64,000 nt of DNA from Halobacillus litoralis. GTDB taxonomy: Bacteria > Bacillota > Bacilli > Bacillales > Halobacillaceae. Positions 57,389-64,000 of the stretch are shown here, piece by piece. The stretch spans positions 744,001 to 808,000 of the forward strand of contig NZ_JAIVKN010000001.1 in the NCBI RefSeq assembly GCF_020524025.1, read 5' to 3'. The translations under genes were made by a program, and so were the position numbers. Each line of letters starts with the position of its first letter. The first letter of the stretch is position 1. Under the pieces are notes generated by a model. That model made no database searches and had not been told where the DNA came from. It saw only the letters and a program-made list of their open reading frames with translations.

Positions 57389-60300
57389 ATGTTCCTCAAA
57401 CAATTAGATACGATTGGATTTAAATCATTTGCTGAGCGGGTGACGGTTGATTTCGTTTCAGGCGTAACGTCCGTTGTAGGCCCGAACGGCAGTGGGAAAA
57501 GTAACATTACCGATGCGATTCGCTGGGTTCTGGGTGAACAATCAGCAAGATCGCTGCGTGGTACAAAAATGGAAGATATTATCTTTGCTGGAAGTGATAC
57601 GCGTGCGCCGTTAAATATGGCCGAAGTAACGCTCACCTTGGATAATGAGGATCAAACGTTACCCCTTGATTATCAGGAAGTGAGTGTAACGAGGCGTGTG
57701 TACCGTTCTGGAGAAAGTGAATTTTATATTAATAATCAGACATGCCGCCTAAAAGATATTGTCGACTTATTTATGGATTCTGGATTAGGCAGAGAGGCCT
57801 TTTCTATTATCAGTCAAGGGAAAGTCGAAGAAATACTGAGTTCCAAGGCTGAAGAGCGACGGTCGATTTTTGAAGAAGCAGCAGGTGTCTTAAAATATAA
57901 GCAGCGAAAGAAAAAAGCAGAATCTAAATTGTCAGAAACACAGGAGAACCTCAATCGTGTTGAGGATATCATACATGAAATCGATGGACAGTTGGAGCCG
58001 CTAAAGGAACAGGCAGCGGTTGCAAAAGATTACTTAGAGCAAAAAGATGAACTGAAAAACATTGAAATTTCATTGTTGATAACTCAAATTGAACAGCTGC
58101 ATAGCCAGTGGCAGGAGGTTCTTAAAGACCTGGAAACAGTAAAGGCAGAAGAAAAAGGACTATATGAAAAGATCGAGGTTAAACAATCGTCTGTGGAGAA
58201 GCAGAGGCAGGATGTTGAGAAGCTTGATGAGTCCATTGAAACTCTTCAGGAGAATCTGCTCCATTTAACGAAAGAATTAGAGAATCTTGAAGGTAAAAAG
58301 CAATTGATGAATGAAAGACACAAGCATTTCGAGGAAAACAAAGCAAAATTAGAAGAAGCCTATAAGGAACTCTCTGAGAAGCTTGTCAGTATTAAAGCGA
58401 TTGCTAAGGAAGAATCACAAAAGCTGGAAGAAACAAAGAAAGTTAAACAAGAAACCAAAAAAGAATTGAACCAAACGACACAAGCTCTGAATAAAGATAT
58501 TCACTTAATTGAAGAACAGATTGAAGACTTGAAGAGTGAATACATTGAACTGCTTAATAAGCAGGCAGCGAAACGAAACGAAAAACAGCTGCTTGAAAAA
58601 CAGCGGTCCAATCTTTATTCGAAGAAAGGAATTCAGAGCGATAAATTTAAGGACTTACGAGCCGAGCGTGAACATCTTGAGGAAACACTTAAGCAGACGT
58701 CATCAGCCCTTGAGAAAGTGACCCATGAGCGCCAGAAATTAGAAGAGCAGGTCGGGCAGTTGAACGCTGCCGTTGAGCAGAATAAGCAGACCTATCAGGA
58801 ATGGCAGGAAAAGCTTTACAAAGGATATCAATATTTAGAGAAAATGCGTTCGAAAAAAGAGATGCTCGAGGATATGAAGGAGGATTTCTCCGGATATTTT
58901 CATGGAGTAAGAGAAGTTTTAAAAGCCCGTCAGAAAGGGCAGCTCTCTAATATTGAAGGCGCCGTACTCGAACTTATTGATATCCCGTCCCATCTGATAA
59001 CTGCGATTGAAACTGCTTTAGGGGCGCAGGCCCAGCATATCGTAGTCCAGGATGAAAAGGCTGGCAGGCAGGCGATTCATTGGTTGAAGAGTCAGAACAA
59101 GGGACGAGCAACATTTCTACCGTTAACGGCCATTCAGCCTCGTTCTATACAGAGTGGGTCTTCTCTCAAGCAGCAGGATGGTTTTGTTGGAGTTGCCGGT
59201 GATTTAGTTTCCTATGATCCTGCCTACTCCAAAGCCATCAAGCATCTGCTTGGCCATATCGTAATTGCCAGAACGCTTGAGCATGCCAATACGATTGCAA
59301 ACCTATTAAACCGCAAATACCGTGTGGTGACACTAGAAGGGGATGTCGTCAATCCTGGCGGCTCAATGTCCGGCGGAGCGAAAAAACAGTCGAAGCAGTC
59401 CTTATTTACAAGAGAGAAGGAATTACAGGAAACGACTCAGAAAATAAATGAGTATGAATTGAAACTGAAAGACGTAGAGCAGAAAGTTCAACAATTAAAA
59501 ACAAGCCTTGCTGAACAGGAACAACAGAAAGAACTCAACAGTGAACAGCTCTCTGAGTTTAAAAAGGAAGAATACGAAAAACAATCGGACCACAGAGAAA
59601 TGCAGGTGAAGCTTAATCACTTGAATGATCAGCTGCAGCTGTTTGATCAGGACCAGGCCCAATACGATCAAGATCGTAACCAGGCAGATCAGCAGTTGAA
59701 GGTCATCGAGCAGACACTCGAGACACTTGAAGGCGAGCTTGCAGAAACGCAGAAGAACATTGAAGAATTAACAGCTGCTAAAGACCGGCAGAAAGAGGAT
59801 GAAGAAAACCTCCAAAGCCGCAGGCAAGAACTGCAGATAAAGCTGGCTGAACAAGAATCGTCCTTTAAAAACCAGCAGGAAAAAGTGGACCGCTATCAAG
59901 AAGAAAAAGCACTGATTGAACAAGAGTTGAGAGGGAACAGATCTTCCTATCAACAACTGATGGAAGTGGCAGAATCAAATCAGACAGAAGAGGAAATGAC
60001 ACAACAAATCCTCCAGACGAAACACAAAAAGGAAAATACCTCTACTCTTATTCAGGATCGGAGAGAAGAGCGGCACGTCCTCGCAGAAGGAATTCAAAAA
60101 TCCGAGCAGTTGTTGAAAGAATTGAATCGCAGCCATCAAAACTATATTCAAGATATTCAACAGAAAGAAGTGAAAGCCAACCGGTTGGATGTAGAGCTTG
60201 AAAATCTGCTCACTTATCTTCAGGAAGAATATGTGATGACGTTTGAGAAGGCTCAACGTGATTACGCTCAGGTGGAGGATGTTGAGCAGGCTTCTACGCG

Positions 60301-60949
60301 CGTAAAGCTTATTAAGAGATCAATAGAAGAACTTGGCACTGTCAATTTAGGAGCTATTGATGAATACGACCGAATTAAAGAAAGGTACGAATTTCTCAAA
60401 GGACAGCAGGAAGACCTGCTGGAAGCTAAACAAACCCTTCATTCGGTCATCAATGAAATGGACGGGGAGATGAAACGTAAGTTTGAAGACACCTTTACTA
60501 AAATCAAGGCAGAGTTTGGTGAAGTATTCCGGACTCTCTTCGGTGGCGGACGTGCGGATCTGCAGCTGACGGATCCAGACAATATGCTTGAGACTGGTGT
60601 AGACATCGTTGCTCAGCCTCCCGGGAAGAAATTGCAGAACATGAGCCTTTTATCAGGTGGAGAGCGTGCCTTGACAGCGATCGCTCTGTTATTCTCAATT
60701 TTACGTGTCCGCCCCGTACCTTTCTGCGTACTGGATGAGGTGGAAGCGGCTCTTGATGAAGCGAATGTGGATCGTTTTGCGAAATTCTTAAAAGAATTCA
60801 GTGAGAAAACACAGTTTATTGTCATTACCCATAGAAAAGGCACGATGGAAGAATCAGATGTTCTCTATGGTGTGACCATGCAGGAATCAGGAGTTTCAAA
60901 ACTTGTTTCTGTAAGGTTAGAGGAAACGCCGGAACTATTGGAAGCATAG
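57389..60949 (+). CDS. smc: Chromosome partition protein SMC
   Basis: ATPase of the condensin complex with ScpA and ScpB. The 1186 residues equal B. subtilis SMC. The N-terminal head has GPNGSGKSNITDAIRW near residue 32, and long coiled coils (about 165-500 and 670-1000) flank a hinge near 505-655 with GGSMSGGA just beyond it. The C-terminal head has LLSGGERALTAIALLFS near 1088 and VLDEVEAALDEAN near 1112. ATG 57389 lies 6 nt after AGGAGG; the ATG at 57383 is too close to it. Confidence 0.97.
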   Translation: MFLKQLDTIGFKSFAERVTVDFVSGVTSVVGPNGSGKSNITDAIRWVLGEQSARSLRGTKMEDIIFAGSDTRAPLNMAEVTLTLDNEDQTLPLDYQEVSVTRRVYRSGESEFYINNQTCRLKDIVDLFMDSGLGREAFSIISQGKVEEILSSKAEERRSIFEEAAGVLKYKQRKKKAESKLSETQENLNRVEDIIHEIDGQLEPLKEQAAVAKDYLEQKDELKNIEISLLITQIEQLHSQWQEVLKDLETVKAEEKGLYEKIEVKQSSVEKQRQDVEKLDESIETLQENLLHLTKELENLEGKKQLMNERHKHFEENKAKLEEAYKELSEKLVSIKAIAKEESQKLEETKKVKQETKKELNQTTQALNKDIHLIEEQIEDLKSEYIELLNKQAAKRNEKQLLEKQRSNLYSKKGIQSDKFKDLRAEREHLEETLKQTSSALEKVTHERQKLEEQVGQLNAAVEQNKQTYQEWQEKLYKGYQYLEKMRSKKEMLEDMKEDFSGYFHGVREVLKARQKGQLSNIEGAVLELIDIPSHLITAIETALGAQAQHIVVQDEKAGRQAIHWLKSQNKGRATFLPLTAIQPRSIQSGSSLKQQDGFVGVAGDLVSYDPAYSKAIKHLLGHIVIARTLEHANTIANLLNRKYRVVTLEGDVVNPGGSMSGGAKKQSKQSLFTREKELQETTQKINEYELKLKDVEQKVQQLKTSLAEQEQQKELNSEQLSEFKKEEYEKQSDHREMQVKLNHLNDQLQLFDQDQAQYDQDRNQADQQLKVIEQTLETLEGELAETQKNIEELTAAKDRQKEDEENLQSRRQELQIKLAEQESSFKNQQEKVDRYQEEKALIEQELRGNRSSYQQLMEVAESNQTEEEMTQQILQTKHKKENTSTLIQDRREERHVLAEGIQKSEQLLKELNRSHQNYIQDIQQKEVKANRLDVELENLLTYLQEEYVMTFEKAQRDYAQVEDVEQASTRVKLIKRSIEELGTVNLGAIDEYDRIKERYEFLKGQQEDLLEAKQTLHSVINEMDGEMKRKFEDTFTKIKAEFGEVFRTLFGGGRADLQLTDPDNMLETGVDIVAQPPGKKLQNMSLLSGGERALTAIALLFSILRVRPVPFCVLDEVEAALDEANVDRFAKFLKEFSEKTQFIVITHRKGTMEESDVLYGVTMQESGVSKLVSVRLEETPELLEA

Positions 60950-60962
60950 AAAGGAAGATTGG

Positions 60963-62249
60963 ATGAGTTTTTTCAAGAAGCTGAAAGAAAAGTTTGTTAA
61001 GAATCCAGAAACAGATGAAGAAAATAAGTCTCATACTTCAGACGAACCATTAGATGAAGCTCAAGAAGAGGAAACACAGCAGTTGGAAGGTGAAACCGCA
61101 GTGGATGAGTCTGTTGAGGAAGAATCCAGTGTTGAGGATGAACCTTCCCTGCAGGAGGAAGACCCAGTCGAAGTAAAAGACGCGGAAGAACAAAGCGATG
61201 ATCCTTTGGATACAGATGATGAGGATGAGCAGGAAGAAGATACAGAGGAAAGCCGCGAAGAAGAGGACACAGAGGAAGAAAAAGAGTCGATAGCTTTTAA
61301 GTTCAAAAAGGGACTGGCTAAAACTCGTAACTCCTTCTCCTCAAAAATCAACGATCTTGTGGCGAGGTACCGCACAGTCGATGAAGACTTCTTTGAAGAA
61401 CTGGAGGAAGTTTTAATTTCAGCCGATGTCGGTGTAACCACTGTTATGGAAATGATCGAAGAACTGGAAATGGAAGTGAAGCGGAGAAACGTCCAGGATC
61501 CTCAAAAAGTAAAAGAAATCATCTCAGAGAAGTTGGTTGATATTTATTACGGGGACGATGATGCAGGGGAAGTTGAAGGGTTAAAAGAAAATCCTGATGG
61601 GCTGACGATTTACTTGTTTGTCGGCGTCAATGGAGTAGGGAAGACCACAACGATAGGAAAGCTTGCCCACCGCCTGAAATCTGAAGGCAAAAATGTAACG
61701 CTTGCCGCTGGTGATACGTTCCGTGCAGGAGCGATTGAGCAGCTGGATGAATGGGGCAAACGTGTCGGCGTAAATGTTACGAAACACAGCGAGGGCAGTG
61801 ATCCTGCTGCTGTCATTTATGATGGGATTCAGTCAGCAAAATCAAAAAAGGCAGATGTTCTTATCTGTGATACGGCTGGACGATTGCAGAACAAAGTCAA
61901 CTTGATGAACGAACTTTCCAAGGTGAAAAGGGTCATTGAACGGGAAGCTCCTGGTGCCCCTCATGAAGTCCTGCTCGTCCTTGATGCAACCACAGGGCAG
62001 AACGCTATGAGTCAGGCGAAGATTTTCTCAGAAGCCACCGATGTTTCAGGAATTGTGTTGTCGAAGCTTGATGGTACCGCAAAAGGTGGGATAGTGTTAG
62101 CGATTCGAAATGAGCTGGACATTCCGGTTAAGCTTGTGGGACTTGGTGAGAAAGTGACAGATCTTGAAACATTTGATGCCCATGCCTTTGTTTATGGATT
62201 GTTTGCAGATATGATAGAAGACTATGAGGATGAAGAAAAACCGTCATAA
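60963..62249 (+). CDS. ftsY: Signal recognition particle receptor FtsY
   Basis: GTPase receptor that docks SRP-ribosome complexes at the membrane. The NG domain (about residues 120-428) has GVNGVGKTTTIGKLAHR near 221, DTFRAGAIEQL near 250, DTAGRLQNK near 304 and the closing TKLDG-type SKLDGTAKGG near 366. The 428 residues exceed the 329 of B. subtilis because of a very acidic N-terminal domain (about residues 15-110, mostly Glu, Asp and Ser). It follows smc by 13 bp. Confidence 0.96.
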   Translation: MSFFKKLKEKFVKNPETDEENKSHTSDEPLDEAQEEETQQLEGETAVDESVEEESSVEDEPSLQEEDPVEVKDAEEQSDDPLDTDDEDEQEEDTEESREEEDTEEEKESIAFKFKKGLAKTRNSFSSKINDLVARYRTVDEDFFEELEEVLISADVGVTTVMEMIEELEMEVKRRNVQDPQKVKEIISEKLVDIYYGDDDAGEVEGLKENPDGLTIYLFVGVNGVGKTTTIGKLAHRLKSEGKNVTLAAGDTFRAGAIEQLDEWGKRVGVNVTKHSEGSDPAAVIYDGIQSAKSKKADVLICDTAGRLQNKVNLMNELSKVKRVIEREAPGAPHEVLLVLDATTGQNAMSQAKIFSEATDVSGIVLSKLDGTAKGGIVLAIRNELDIPVKLVGLGEKVTDLETFDAHAFVYGLFADMIEDYEDEEKPS

Positions 62250-62252
62250 GTC

Positions 62253-62282
62253 TTGACATAAGAGGACATGCTCCGTTAGTAT
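62253..62282 (+). promoter_or_regulatory. Promoter of ylxM-ffh
   Basis: TTGACA (62253-62258), an 18-bp spacer and TAGTAT (62277-62282) lie in the ftsY-ylxM gap, 43 bp before the ylxM start. Confidence 0.7.
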
Positions 62283-62324
62283 TTATGTGTAAAGGTATTT
62301 CACTTAACAAGGAGTGCTTCAAGC

Positions 62325-62654
62325 GTGCTTGAAAAAACAACACGGATCAATTATTTATTCGATTTCTATCAATCGTTGTTGACTCCTAAACAGAGGAATT
62401 ATATGGAGTTATATTATCTCGAAGATTATTCTCTGGGTGAAATATCAGAAACCTTTGATGTATCGCGTCAAGCGGTTTACGATAACATTCGCCGAACAGA
62501 GACGATGCTTGAAGAATATGAAAAAAAGCTTCATCTATATGGAAAATTCCAAAAGCGCCAGCAGGTGATCAATGAAATGGAAGCCTCCGTACAACATGGG
62601 GAACTTCCTGAAAAGTTCCAAGACTGGTTAGATCAACTACAAGAATTAGAATAG
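62325..62654 (+). CDS. ylxM: UPF0122 protein YlxM, SRP-associated
   Basis: A 109-residue helix-turn-helix protein of the UPF0122 family, linked to the SRP pathway; the streptococcal homologue binds [26 protein letters not shown] and [14 protein letters not shown] (in parts near residues 20-55) form a sigma-4-like DNA or RNA-binding fold. GTG 62325 lies 10 nt after AAGGAG. It precedes ffh by 13 bp, the usual order. Confidence 0.93.
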   Translation: MLEKTTRINYLFDFYQSLLTPKQRNYMELYYLEDYSLGEISETFDVSRQAVYDNIRRTETMLEEYEKKLHLYGKFQKRQQVINEMEASVQHGELPEKFQDWLDQLQELE

Positions 62655-62667
62655 GGGGGTTCCTTCG

Positions 62668-64000
62668 ATGGCATTTGAAGGTTTATCCGACCGTTTGCAG
62701 GAAACGATTAAAAAGATCAAAGGCAAAGGGAAGGTAACCGAACAAGACGTAAAAGAAATGACTCGGGAAGTCCGTCTAGCCCTCCTTGAGGCCGATGTTA
62801 ACTTTAAAGTCGTCAAAGATTTTGTGAAGCGTGTACGTGAACGCGCCGTCGGTCAGGAGGTCATGGAGAGCCTGACTCCTGGACAGCAAGTCATTAAAGT
62901 TGTAAAAGAAGAATTGACCGATTTGATGGGTGGAGACGAAAGCAAAATTGCTGTTGCCAAACGCCCTCCTACGGTTATTATGATGGTAGGTCTTCAGGGT
63001 GCGGGTAAAACGACCACTACTGGTAAGCTGGCCAATCTATTACGCAAAAGCTACAATAGAAATCCGCTTCTTGTTGCGGCAGACGTCTATCGACCAGCTG
63101 CCATTCAACAGCTGGAAACGTTAGGAAAGCAGCTGGGAATGCCTGTTCATGCAGAAGGTACAGAGGCAGATCCTGTGGATATTGCTAAAAACGCTGTCGC
63201 CAAAGCAAAAGAAGAACATCACGACTATGTATTAGTCGATACCGCCGGCCGTCTGCATATTGATGGTGATCTGATGGGTGAGCTGCAGCAGATCAAGGAA
63301 GCTGTAAACCCTGATGAAATTTTCCTTGTTGTGGATGCCATGACAGGTCAGGATGCTGTAAATGTAGCTGAAAGCTTTGATGAGCAGCTGGATGTCAGCG
63401 GTGTACTTCTGACGAAACTTGATGGAGACACACGCGGTGGTGCCGCACTTTCCATTAAAGCTGTGACAGGCAAGCCGATTAAATTTGCCGGTATGGGAGA
63501 AAAACTCGATCAGCTGGAAGTGTTCCACCCTGAGCGGATGGCTTCCCGTATTCTTGGCATGGGAGATATGCTGACCCTCATTGAGAAGGCACAGACGCAG
63601 GTCGACGAAAAGCAGGCCAAAGAGCTTGAATCGAAAATGCGTAATGCTTCCTTTACATTTGAGGACTTTCTTGAACAAATGGAACAGGTGAAAAATATGG
63701 GACCGCTGGATGAAATTTTAAACATGATTCCAGGTGCCAACAAAATGAAAGGTCTGCAGAATGTCTCTTTTGATGATAAGCAGATTGTACATGTTGAGGC
63801 GATCATTCAGTCTATGACGAAACATGAGCGCCAGGACCCATCTGTTATGAATGCAAGTCGTAAAAAGCGGATCGCCAAAGGTTCCGGGACTTCGGTTTCA
63901 GAAGTCAACAGACTGTTAAAACAGTTTGAAGAGATGAAGAAAATGATGAAACAAATGAGCAATACCAAGGGCAAAAAAGGTAAAGGAATGAAATTTCCTT
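62668..64000 (+). CDS. ffh: Signal recognition particle protein Ffh (3' end beyond window)
   Basis: SRP GTPase that binds signal peptides and 4.5S-type RNA. N, G and M domains are present: GLQGAGKTTTTGKLAN near residue 107, DTAGRLHIDGDL near 191, TKLDGDTRGGAA near 249 and a methionine-rich M domain with RILGMGDMLTL near 295 and KKMMKQMSN near the end. The window stops after 444 codons at GKGMKFP; B. subtilis Ffh has 446, so only a few codons are missing. ATG 62668 follows AGGGGGG. Confidence 0.97.
   Translation, partial: MAFEGLSDRLQETIKKIKGKGKVTEQDVKEMTREVRLALLEADVNFKVVKDFVKRVRERAVGQEVMESLTPGQQVIKVVKEELTDLMGGDESKIAVAKRPPTVIMMVGLQGAGKTTTTGKLANLLRKSYNRNPLLVAADVYRPAAIQQLETLGKQLGMPVHAEGTEADPVDIAKNAVAKAKEEHHDYVLVDTAGRLHIDGDLMGELQQIKEAVNPDEIFLVVDAMTGQDAVNVAESFDEQLDVSGVLLTKLDGDTRGGAALSIKAVTGKPIKFAGMGEKLDQLEVFHPERMASRILGMGDMLTLIEKAQTQVDEKQAKELESKMRNASFTFEDFLEQMEQVKNMGPLDEILNMIPGANKMKGLQNVSFDDKQIVHVEAIIQSMTKHERQDPSVMNASRKKRIAKGSGTSVSEVNRLLKQFEEMKKMMKQMSNTKGKKGKGMKFP

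Noticed and set aside
61061-61441. A Ser-rich 126-codon minus-strand frame
   Set aside because: It is the shadow of the acidic Glu/Asp codons of ftsY.

Overview
The window is a piece of a low-GC Gram-positive chromosome from the family Bacillaceae. Its gene order follows the Bacillus subtilis chromosome closely, from pyrP through the pyr operon, rqcH-yicC-remA-gmk-rpoZ-coaBC-priA-fmt-rsmB, prpC-prkC-rsgA-rpe-thiN-spoVM-rpmB-yloU-yloV, sdaAB-sdaAA-recG-fapR-plsX-fabD-fabG-acpP-rnc-smc-ftsY-ylxM to ffh. A 26-residue spoVM gene shows that the organism forms spores. The BCCT carrier and the style of the intergenic repeats would suit a halotolerant genus such as Halobacillus or Virgibacillus, but that is inference.

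Layout. 1-11079: pyrimidine operon with a terminator hairpin before pyrP and a full PyrR attenuator before pyrB. 11138-16892: accessory membrane genes (small membrane protein, BCCT carrier, FUSC-type protein, YdcZ-type protein, a 39-residue basic ORF) and a decayed intergenic repeat. 17251-35123: conserved housekeeping block (ribosome rescue, RemA, nucleotide and CoA synthesis, PriA, tRNA formylation, Ser/Thr kinase and phosphatase pair, RsgA, Rpe, ThiN, SpoVM, L28, YloU, YloV). 35160-48464: an accessory block between yloV and sdaAB, holding assimilatory sulfate reduction with siroheme synthesis (cysH-sat-cysC-sumT-sirB-sirC-hemD-like-cysJ-cysI), a divergent TauE/SafE carrier, a small heat-shock protein, an unknown gene, a three-copy repeat array and a purine-type permease. 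48696-64000: serine dehydratase, RecG, the FapR fatty-acid operon, RNase III, SMC and the SRP genes; ffh runs off the right edge a few codons before its expected end.

How it fits together. The sulfur block makes sulfide from sulfate: Sat and CysC activate it, CysH reduces it to sulfite, and CysJI reduces sulfite to sulfide using siroheme made by SumT, SirC and SirB. Both the cys operon and the divergent TauE gene carry their own SAM (S-box) riboswitch, so carrier and pathway should respond to the same signal. In B. subtilis the cysH operon lies between pyrE and rqcH; here it has moved and gained hemD-like, cysJ and cysI. The def and rlmN genes found in the B. subtilis priA-prpC interval are absent.

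Most of the window is ordinary core genome. The most notable signals are non-coding: an apparently structured RNA of about 110 nt between spoVM and rpmB; a three-unit array of about 115-bp repeats whose two good copies show a compensatory base-pair change in a hairpin; a decayed palindromic repeat near 11.7 kb; and a single-base frameshift in yicC at a short A run. I found no rRNA, tRNA, CRISPR array, transposase or prophage genes.
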